From Megalobrama amblycephala (taxonomy: Eukaryota > Chordata > Actinopteri > Cypriniformes > Xenocyprididae): a stretch of 64,000 nucleotides of DNA. Each line of letters opens with the position of its first letter. The first letter of the stretch is position 1. The notes below the pieces were generated by a model. It had not been told where the DNA came from. It did not search any database and saw nothing but the letters and a program-made list of their open reading frames with translations. The translations under genes and the position numbers were made by a program. Of this stretch, positions 49,390 to 61,300 are shown one piece after another. The stretch is from contig NC_063061.1 in NCBI RefSeq assembly GCF_018812025.1, forward strand, positions 1,744,001 to 1,808,000, in the 5' to 3' direction.

Positions 49390-52300
49390 TTATTTTTATC
49401 ATTATTTTAAATGAAAAACACTCACATTTCAGCCTTTAAACCTTTTTTTTTTTTTTTTTTTTAGAAAAAAGATGAGTCAAAATCATACATGATTATATAT
49501 ATTCATTAAAAATATGATTATATATAACACTCTAGATACCTATTAGATAGATTAGATAGAATGAGAAATTAAAAAGCTTATTGTGCCAATACTAGTAAAA
49601 TCTATATATTGATTTTTAAAATCGTGTTGTTAGTCTTTCCTTCGTGTGACGGGGCGTTGAATTAAATGCCAGATACAGTTTATTGTGCACCAAAATATCA
49701 AGAATAAAGAGATTTTTTGCATAATGCAGAACTTTTAATTATAAACAAACCCGAAATACACTGGGACTCCTATTTTGAAATGTCTACGCTTCCAGCTTCT
49801 AACACTTCTGTTGCACTGTTTAAAGGGTTAGTTCACCCAAAAATGAAAATAATGTCATTAATTACTCACCCTCATGTCGTTCCACACCCGTAAGACCTTC
49901 GTTCATCTTCAGAACACAAATTAAGATATTTTTGATGAAATCCGATGGCTCAGTGAGGCCTGAGCAATGACATTTCCTCTCTCAAGATCCATAAATGTAC
50001 TAAAAACATATTTAAATCAGTTCATGTGAGCACAGTGGTTCAATATTAATATTATAAAGCGACGAGAATATTTTTGGTGCGCCAAAAAAAACGACTTATT
50101 TAGTGATGGCCAATTTCAAAACACTGCTTCAGGAAGCATCGGAGCACAAATGAATCAGTGTGTCGAATCATGATTCGGATCGCGTGTCAAACCGCCAAAC
50201 TGCTGAAATCATGTGACTCTGGCGCTCTCCGAACTGCTGATTCAACACGCTGATTCATAACGCTCCGAAGCATCATGAAGCAGTGTTTTGAAATCGGCCA
50301 TCACTATATATATGTTGTTATTTTGTTTTTTTGGCGCACCAAAAATATTCTCATGGCTTTATAATATTAATATTGAACCACTGATTTAAATATGTTTTTA
50401 GTGCATTAATGGATCTTGAGAGAGGAAATGTCATTACTCAGGCCTCACTGAGCCATCGGATTTCATCAAAAATATCTTAATTTGTGTTCTGAAGATGAAC
50501 GAAGGTCTTACGGGTGTGGAACGACATGAGGGTGAGTAATAAATGACAGAATTTTCATTTTTGGGTGAACTAACCCTTTAAGATATTTCAGATGTTTATG
50601 GCCTAAAAGTGAATGTCAGACTTTCTTTCTTAATGATTCTGATCATGCTCGCTGAGGTGTTGTGGGATACGCTACCTCGTGCAGGGCTGACTGCAGTCCG
50701 CTGGAGTGTTTCCGGCCGTCTCTGATGGGCAGCTGATGGTGGGCGCGGTGGGCATGGAGTCCACAGAGCAGTTACTGACGATGCTGGAGCGGGAAGAGAT
50801 CTCGCTGGAGTCGGACAGGTCGGACCTGCCGGCGGGCATGAGGGCGTAACCTATCGGAGAGAGCAGACAGAAGATCAGTGCGTCTGCCGTCACACTCACA
50901 GGACATCGCTGAGCACGACTCAGACCCAACAAGAGCGCAATGCAAAAACATCTGCCTTTATTACACAACTGATGAAAGACTCACAGTCACATCATTATCA
51001 TTATCATAAAGAGAAGAACCATATATGACGGCATAATCAACACATCAACGCATCTCCTCACTGAACAATCACACTTCAGAGCACTTTAAAGATCCTGTCA
51101 TCACTCACTCAACTCTTGTGAAACACAAACGTGTGAAAACTGAATCACACATTCAACTTAATGGTGTTGTGCCAACTTTGATCACTCAAATGCGAATGTG
51201 TAAATATAATATAAATGACGACAGGATCTTCATCTCTGGCTGAACTAGTGTTTTAACTCAGGTGACATTGACTGAGGAACATGAACTGCACATAATGGCA
51301 TGTGATCACACAGTTTTCCTCCTGCAGTGTCTGTCTGTCTGCCGCTTGGCTGCGGGCTTCAGACTGTCTGTCTGCTGATCGTCCTGTCTCAATGTCTCAG
51401 TTCTGTCCCTGGACCTGCTCCTGTCTCTAAAGAGTGTGAAGGGGGACCTGAAGCGCTTGCGTGGGGGCTCTGCTGTGCGCTCTTCCTGTCTCTGTCTACT
51501 CTCTTCCTGTCTGCCGCTCTGACAGGTCATCCTCAGGATCTGTCTATGAAGGAAAGCCCCACCTATGCCGTACGTGCGGCCGCCTGCCGCTCTGTTGCCG
51601 ACCTCGCTGGCCAGAGACGAGGACGAACCCGACAGGTTCAGCTGACCGCAGTTCTGTCTGGGAGCTCCGCCTGCTGTGAGAGAATGATGGGAATGTTTCA
51701 TAATCAGTGCATGAATATCATTAAAGACACAATTAACCCTGTAATGCCTGAAATAATAGTCATTTTAAAGGATTAGTTCACTTCAGAATTAAAATTTGCT
51801 GATAATTTTCTCCCATGTCATCCAAGATGTCTTTCTTCAGTGGAAAATAAATGAAGGTTTTTGAGGAAAACATTCCAGGATTTTTCTCCATATAGTGGAC
51901 TTCAATGGACCCCAAAAGGTTGAAGGTCCAAATGTCAGTTTCAGTGCAGCTTCAAAGAGCTCTACATGATCCCAGACGAGGAATAAGAGTCTTATCTAGA
52001 GAAACCATCGGCCATTTTCTTAAATAAATAAAAAATGATGTACTTTTTAACCACAAATGCTCATCTTGCACTGCTCTGCGATGCGCAACGCATGACGTAA
52101 TCATGTTGGAAAGGTCACACTAAATCAAACGGCCTTTACAAAAAAAGGTAAAACAACAATATCGGATGATTTTGAAGTTGGAGGAGAAAATTAGTTTTCC
52201 GCCCTGCCGCGGTACTTCCGCCTACATCACGCGTGACCTTTCCAACATGATTACGTCATGCGTTGCGCATCGCAGAGCAGTGCAAGATGAGAATTTGTGG

Positions 52301-55300
52301 TTAAAAAGCTTTTAATTTTATTTTTTTTAGAAAATGAGCGATGGTTTCTCTAGATCAGACTCTTATTCCTCGTCTGGGATCATGTAGAGCTCTTTGAAGC
52401 TGCACTGAAACTGACATTTGGACCTTCAACCCGTTGAACCCCAGTGAAGTCCACTATATGGAGAAAAATCCTGGAATGTTTTCCTCAAAAACCTTCATTT
52501 CTTTTCCACTGAAGAAAGACATCTTGGATGACATGGGAGTAAATTATCAGCAAATTTTAATTCTGAAGTGAACTAATCCTTTTTAGTCTAGTTAATTAAA
52601 TGATGTGCCAATTAATTAATCGAATTAATCGCAAAAAAAAAAAAAAAAAAAATTGCTATTTGGATATATTTACAGACCAAAACAGTTTGGTTACCAATAT
52701 TCTTCAAAATATCTTCTTTTCTTTTATGTTCTGCAAAATAAAATTAAGTCATATAAGTTTGAAACGACACAAGTATGAGTAAATGTAAATAAATAGAATT
52801 TCATTTTTGGGCAAACTGTCCCCAAAATATGACTTTTTTTTTTTAAGTGATACTCTAAATAAGAAACTAAAACTGCCAGTAGGTGGCGGTAAATGTCTAA
52901 ATGAATAAGTCATTAAAGGGGCTCTATGTAGGAATGACACCCAGTGTTCAAAATAGGTACTGCAGTCCAAATTCAAAATATTGTTTGGCCCGCCCCCTCG
53001 TTCAAAGACATGGGTTGCCAGCTTTTACAGCATATGGTTGCCAGCAAAAATAGGGAGCGCAATTGACAATGAAAGCTGAGGAGACTTAAACACTGTAAGC
53101 TGAGTTTTGATATGCTGTTGTTCATAGAGATATTTAGATGGATTTAGAGGCTTTTTAGTAGAGATGCACCGACTGCAATTTTCTTGTCCGATTCCGATTT
53201 TTTGTCAGTGTGATCGGCCGATGCATATTTTTTGCCGATTCCGATTTTCTTTATAAGAACTATAAATGACAACATATGCAAACAAAAATCTACTTTTCTT
53301 CAATGCAAAGTTTTATTTTCATAAAAAAAAAACAAGTAAAAATCAGTAATAAAATATAAACAGCTCAAATAAATGCAATAGAATAAAGAGAGCTACGAAA
53401 CTAAGTTTTTCGGGTTAACTGGGTTTTTATTCAGGTAAGAAATACTACAGAAATTAAAGTAATCAAATGTAAAATAACACATTCAGTGTTATTTTGCATT
53501 GGTTACCTTAATTTCTGTAGTCTTTATTGCAAATAATTCTTACCATTAAAGTTATAAAACGTATTCAGTCAAGAGCAGAAAGCGATTTTCTTTGTCTTTT
53601 GTTCTTTGATTAACATGACAGACAGCAGCAGGAATATTGGACTGCTGTCCCTTTAAGAGTCTATGAACGGACCCAATACTGTTACCCACGACATGGGTTC
53701 ACTTTCTCAGCTATTTAACGATTCAAAACCGACTGTGTTTATCTGTATACTCGCCAAGATTGCCTGTGCCGCTGGTTTTGACATACTTTTGTATGTATTT
53801 GACAGTTTAAGCGTAGGAAGGCACTTATTTTAGTACTTGTGACTCTGTTTGACTTCTGTCTCTGTTTGAGACTGAGCGTGTCTTGTTCGCTTCACTTATA
53901 TAGATCAGTAGTGTGCGTGCTTTTGGTGTGACCGCGAAACCTGTGGGAATGACTAAAATTTATGCACAAGCACTACTTAACCGGAGCGAATGAGACGAGA
54001 GAGAGAGAGAGAGAGAGGAGGCGCCCGCGCGGGTGTGTGTCACTTCACCGTGACAGAGAAGAGAGCGAAAATGCGCAGCTGACGTTATTGCCCGATTCTC
54101 TGACCCAGTTTGTTTGCTGGTTTCCATGGCTGCAATACGCGGCATTTTCCATCAAAATACTATTGGATAAACTGCAGCACATGGTTTCGCACAGACCAAA
54201 ACAAAGGGACATTCTAAAACGCTTAATGTGAAAAAGGCTTAACGTGGCTTAATGTACTAAGACAGTGATTTTAACAGACCAAACTTACTAAATATCATTA
54301 TAATAAAGTATACTATGTGCAAAAAAATCATATGAGCCCAAAATATGATCTTAACAGTCAGTTAAAATCACTGTCTTAGTACATTAAGCCACGTTAAGCC
54401 TTTTCTTATAACGGTTTTCTATGGGAGAAAAAAGCTTAACGTGTTATAAAACGTGTTAAGATCATATTTTGGGCTCATCTGATTTTTTGCACATAGTATA
54501 CTTTATTATAATGATATTTAGTAAGTTTGGTCTGTTAAAATCACTGTCTTAGTACATTAAGCCACGTTAAGCCTTTTTCACGTTAAGCGTTTTAGAATGT
54601 CCCAAAACAAAGACAGACATTCCGACACGGAACCCTCATTTCAAAGTAGAATGTCTGGCTGTAACATTGTTTTTCTGAGAAACAAGTAGATGAACTTAGC
54701 ATGTTTCCTAAATATCTGCAAACATATTAGGGTATTTTTATGCTTTATTAAAGAAAAATCTTACATAGAGCCCCTTTAATTCATTCATTCATTTGATTTG
54801 TTCAAACTTGGTGATTCATTCAGGAATGAAGTAAATGGCTCTCTTTATAAATGGAACATTGAATCATTGATTCACTGACTGATTCATTCAAAATGTGGAT
54901 TCATTCAGAAATTAAACAACGCTGTGTGTTGCTCAGAGACGCACAACAGTTCTGCTCTGGCATTATTTGTAATATTTTTGTTGGCAAAAGACAATATTGT
55001 GTCTAAAATATAACTTCTTCTTTATTGAACTGTTGTATAAAATAAATTTCACATTTGCACTCGCGCTATTCAGGACAAAAACAGCGCTTGTGTGATATTG
55101 CTTAACTATATCATATGATATAAATATCATACAGAGGCATTTTTGATTTTATGATCATTATAACTCATTCTATAGGCTTCATCACGCAGCGAGCTGTTGC
55201 CCTGCTTCATGTTCGTCACCAATCAACTATATCAAATGTAGGTTTGGGAGGGCGGGACGAGTGCTTTAAATGCATTAAATCATTTTATTTGAGTTATTTT

Positions 55301-58300
55301 TTCCATAACTTAATTTAAATTTAAATGTTTAGTTTTATGATCAAAGCTCTGTAGTTTTAAGACATATAATGCATGTTTTTATGCTTTTGTTTTACTGTAT
55401 CTGAAACACAGGCAGTCCAGCGGTTCGTCGGGGACGCACCTTTGCGAGGAGATCCCTGCGGGGAGACGGTAGGACTGGAGTGCAGGGACGAGACGGTGGA
55501 TGCGTCTTCGGGTCTCTTGACGCTCGAGTCCTCGGTCGCACCAGCAGCTTTCTTCGGCGTCTGTGGCGAGTTGGGACCTGAAGGGCACAGCAGACAGATG
55601 ACACTGACACAGCTCAGACAGCAGAGGGAGCTGTACAGCGGTCTCACTACAACAACACTCATGGCGTAAGTTAAAATTATATGCATAATTATTATGGAAT
55701 TGTATCGTGATGATGATGCTGTACACGCCAGTCAGACAGTGTGCGAGAGACAGATGGTGATGGTCACGTACTGAAGGAAGCGGCCAGGTCTTTAGCGATG
55801 CTCTTCTTGCGCAGCGGGTAAAGGCTGACGGGAGGAACCTGCAGCACCTGAGACACGCGGTTCTGAGACTTGGCTGAAGACAGACCGGAGCGCATGGACA
55901 CCGGGGACATGTCCGATTTAGTGGACCTCCGCTCGCTCAGGTTCTTTGATACTGCAGGAGAAAAAACACACACAACACCAGGAACTGAGTTTGAGTGACA
56001 TGCATTTTTCATTTTGTCAGATGTTTTGTTTGTAAAGTGTGATCTTTACCATCATTAGCTATGTTTCCATACACCTGTTCAATCAAAAACTCACTTTAGC
56101 TTGATAATGACTTTTTCCTAGAGCTGCTGTAAAGCTAAAATAATCTCCGCCCATTCATTTTCCTATTAGCACTGTGAAGCTGTTTTGAAACAATCTGTAT
56201 TGTAAAAAGCACTATATGAATGAAGATGACCTATTTTATGCAAATTCTGGTATATCGCATAAAAAAAAGAAAAAAAAAGAAAAAAAAACCGTTAGATGGA
56301 AAAAAATTTGCATTAAAAACTTTGCTCAATTTTGTGGCGGATCTATGATGAAACACATTTACACATTGTTCTCTTGAATGCATGGGACGGTGCTTTATTA
56401 GCAAATGTTTCGTGTGATATTTCAATTTTGCGCATAAGTTGGTAACACTTTATAATAAGTATACAGTAATAAAGTACTTAAAAATCATTGGTTTATAGTT
56501 AATTCATAGTGTATATATTGTAGTCTCTACATTGTTAATATAAACATTTTAAGGAACACTTAATATGATTATGAATGCAATTAATGTCTAATAAAGGTTG
56601 TTTTAAAGCACTTAATTTTCAGATTTTCCGTAACCTAATCTAAAGTGAAAACTGTTTACTCTCAATAACCATATGAAAAACTCATTTATTACGTTTAAAA
56701 TACTGTACATCACTTATATGGTTTATAAGTTGTTACCAAACCATAAAAGAAATAATATAACTATTTTTTGAGCTAATTTTGTTAATTACATTGGCAATGA
56801 ATGAAAAAAAAACTATTTGTATTTAGCCTATTAATATATTAACAATATAGAGACTACAATATATAAACTATGAACTGTAAACTAATATTAAATGATATTA
56901 TTGTATACTTATTATGAAGTGTTACCCGTAAGTAAATTCATTAAATAATTTTAACAGATGCAACTTTTGATTTTCATAATAATATTAGCGTATGTTGAAA
57001 TTAACATTAACTGAGATAAATAAATGCTGTAGAAATATTGTTTAATGTTAGTTCATGTTAGTTTGTTAACAAATAAAAAACCTTACTGTAAAGTGTCACC
57101 GTTAAATTCACAACTTTGGATGGAAACGGAGCTGCTGACATTCATTTTTACAGTATAAGTGTGATTGAAGAGGCTATAGTAAACTCTCTACACATTTATA
57201 GCTTTTCTGAGATGAACAAAAAGGACTGAAATCGTTTTACTTAAGGCATTAAGTTCCTACTAATCAGTTGAATGGCAGCATCACAAGATGATTCTGACTG
57301 AAAATAAAGCAAATCCACAAATATAAAATCTAGCACTTGTCTGGCCGTCCATTAGATGGCAGTGACTGTCCTCAGACAGCACATCTGAAGCTGGGGCAGC
57401 AGGTGAAGTTAGTTTATCTGACCCTGCAGTGAGGATCAGTGCTGATCAGTGTACGCACGTGTGCTGTAGGCCGCTTCGCACTGCAGCGACATGATCTGGA
57501 ACTTCTCCTCGTCCGTCTCCACCTCCAGGTGTGCCAGGTACTGCTTCACCTTGCGGGCCATCTGGGCGTCCTCGTACAGCTTCTTGGCGTTGAGCAGAGA
57601 GCTGCGCCGCACACGCTTCTTGTGATTGCCCTGGACGTCCAGCAGGTTTGAGTTAGTGCTGCCCTGACTCAGAGACCTGAGGAAGAGGAGCGGACGAGGA
57701 ATGAGACAACAACCTAAAAAACCTCACTGTCAGAGACGTCATTCCTGTGGGCTGATGGTCACTGACAAACGGGAAGACATTCACAAACAGAAATCCACTA
57801 AAATGTAAAGGTTTCTCATTGTAAATGAAACTTAACGATATACAGTACAAGCATTTCTTCTGGTCTTGCAAACATGAAAAATGAAAACTAGGGATGCACA
57901 AATATGCAAATTTTGGCCGATACCGATAACCGATAATTCTTTATATTTGAAAGCCGATAATCGACATATTGGCTGATAAATCTAAATTTTTATATAATTT
58001 TTGAAAGCCTAATTATAAGGACAAAAGTCTCAAATTTTGGCCGGTACCAATAACCGATAATTCTTTATATTTGAAAGCCGATAATCGACATATTGGCTGA
58101 TAAATCTAAATTTTTATATAATTTTTGAAAGCCTAATTATAAGGACAAAAGTCTCAAATTTTGGCCGGTACCGATAACTGATAATTCTTTATATTTGAAA
58201 GCCGATAATCGACATATTGGCTGACAAATCTAAATCTAAACTTTTATATAATTTTTGAAAGCCTAATTATAAGGACAAAAGTCTCAAATTTTGGCCAATA

Positions 58301-61300
58301 CCAATAACCGATAATTCTTTATATTTGAAAGCCGATAACCGATATCCAAATTTTTAAATAATTTTTTAAAGCCTGATTACAAAAACAAAAGTTTTTACCA
58401 TTAAAAGTCATGTCCCAAACACACGATTATAATGTTCTCATTATATATTTATGTAGTCTATATGACAGACTTGTGCTGTACATGTTGAGCTTAACTGTAT
58501 TTTCCTTTCTGAAGTGATTTTCAATCATATTTCAAGCAATTCAAAACCATCACAGTGAACAGTTCGCATCTAAAGTGTTTCAGCTGAAGGAAATAATCCA
58601 TTATTTATCAGATTTAATACATCGGCCAAAATTTCTTATCGGGCCGATAATGATAACATTAAAAATGAACATATATCGGCCGATACCGATATGGTGGCTG
58701 ATAATAACTAATTTGTGAATCTTGTTTTTCAATTCCTTTGTATTGTTTATGAAATCGTTTTACTCTTGGAGAAGCTGCTTATATAAGTACACTACCATTC
58801 AAAGGTTTGGGGTAAGATTTATTTTTTTTAAAGAAATTAATACTTTTATTAAGTTGAATTGATCAAAAGTGATGTCTAATATAATGTCTATTTCAACTAA
58901 ATGCTGTTATTTTGAACTTTATATTCATTAAAGAATCCTGAAAATTAAAATGTATGATGGTTTCCACAAAATATGACTGTTTTCAACATTGATAATATTA
59001 GAAAATGTTTCAAATCATCATATTAGAATGATTTCTGAAGGGTCATGTGACACTGAAGACTGGAGTAACGATGCTGAAAATTCAGCTTTGATCACAGGAA
59101 TAAATTACATTTTACTATATATTCACATAGAAAACAGCTATTTTAAATTTGTATTAATATTTCACAGTTTTTACTGTGTTTAATCAAATAAACACAGCTT
59201 TGGTGACTTCTTTCAGAAACATTTTTGGAAGTATTTATTAAATTTCTATTTGTGAAAGTCCTTTCATTTATTTGTGAATATGAAACGTTAAACATAAACC
59301 CCATTTATTTGCCAGTCTGAGCAAACGATGACTACAGCAGCATAATGCGGCCATGCAACGTATTCAGCTCCATTAATGCAAAAAAAAAGATAATAAATGG
59401 ATCAAAACAGACGAGCACGATCTGTTACATGAAGATCAGTGGTTTAGAGGATGAGAGGAAGGAAGTAAGAGTTGCAGGAGATGGTGTGTCCAGGTTAACG
59501 GTCATGACACATTCAGGACATGCAGGACAGCACACTTACCCTAAACTCTTCCACCTCTTCTTCCTGTAAGCAAAGCCCATGAGAGGCAGAAAACAGGTGA
59601 AGAGAAAGACAGAAACACTCAGACAGACAGAAACCACCACCACAAAGACAGAGAGAAATCATCTGATGTATGGCCACAATCACACAGCAGCAGAATACGC
59701 TTGTCAGTCCGGTATTTGAGTGCTTAATATGGATACGTTCACACACAGTTCACTTATTTACAGGAGTGACAACCGCATTCTGCAACTGAACTCACACCTG
59801 TAAATTTTCAGGACTCAAAACCTTATTCTCTGGAAAACTGCACTGTGTGAACAGAACCAGACTAGTCATACAGTGTGAGAGCCACGCAAATGTGTGTCAA
59901 CCGTGTGTCATGTGTGGTTTTGTTAACTTGCAGCCTCTGCCGCCTCACTATATGAGCACATGAATGCATGAACTTCCAGAGCTGCACTGAGAGTCACTTC
60001 ATTAGCATTTTACCATTTAATTTGAGAAAACTACCGTCATATCATAAACACACAGAAACTCAAAGGTCTTCACTGCAACCCATCAAAATAAAAGTTTGGT
60101 TAAACTTGAAGAAACTGTGACAGAAATATTATATATATTACTGTTGTACAGTAGAATTTAGCTGCGTCTCAATTTAATAATATTACTAACACTAATAACA
60201 ATAATAATAATAAATTATTTTTAAGGAATAATCTAAATTTTTCTTCCATGTTTTAATTTTAACAGTAAAGATCTGTTGTGCAGCACTTTGTTTGACAAAA
60301 AAGTTTGTTTAATGCCATATGATTAAAAGATAAATTAAATTAATGATTTATGCCTTCATTTGATTGCCAGAAAAATTTTGAAAAAAAAAAAAAAAACATT
60401 TCATAGAAATGAAATTTAAAAAATAATAATAGTAAATGTTGTTGTTTTTATGAATTCAATTTATTAAATATGCTTTTTGATTATTAAAATTGAATTAAAC
60501 CATTAAAGTGGAATTCAGAAAACTTAAAAATGCAGATTTTTTAAATTCTGATTGTAATAGAATTTAAAAAATAAAACAGATTTGAGAGAAAAAAAACGTA
60601 GGGCCCTAAAAAATAAATTTTTTGTTAAACTTTTAATAAACTGTTGTTAAGTTTCATGATTTCAATTAATTAGACATGCTTTATTATTACTAAAATGTAA
60701 TTAAACCATTAAAATGGAGTCCAAAAAAATTGAAACGAAAAAAAAAAAAAAAAACGGAATCCAGAAAAATTAAAACAGAAAAAAACGGAATTTGGGGAAA
60801 AATAAAATGGAATTTGGGGGGAAAAAAACAGATTTCATAGGGCCCTAAATACGGGTTTGACTCCTGTTGCACGCTCATACAGACAGTATTCAAGACGCTG
60901 CTGTAAGTTGCTGTTTGAACGGGACATTTTGAGATTACACCTGTAAGTAAATGGAGTTGTCAATCCCAAAAACTGACAGTATGAACGTAGCCTGTGTGTT
61001 CACAGAAGCGAGCAACTGATTGACATTAAATTAATTTGACATGTAAATAAAAACATGAGCTGTAGGTTGAGACCTGATCTCATCTGACTAGACTATAATA
61101 AGTGCATTGCTGCATAAAACTACCAGACTTTCCCACTCAGTCTTGTGTGACGTGAAGACAAACACTGTTTTCTTTTCACAATAACATGCACTAATGAGTC
61201 ATTCACAATCAATGAATCAATTCTGATTTCCAGTGGACTTTGAGTTTATGCTTTCCTTTCACTCTGTGTCTCTGTGTGCAAGTCTTCACCTCTGTCTGAA

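Noticed and set aside
53962..54231. 89-codon frame containing RERERERR
   Set aside because: Produced by a (GA)n run and the start of the palindromic MITE inside a transposon.
57439..57651. Plus-strand 70-codon frame ([17 protein letters not shown])
   Set aside because: It is the antisense shadow of rapgef6 exon e.
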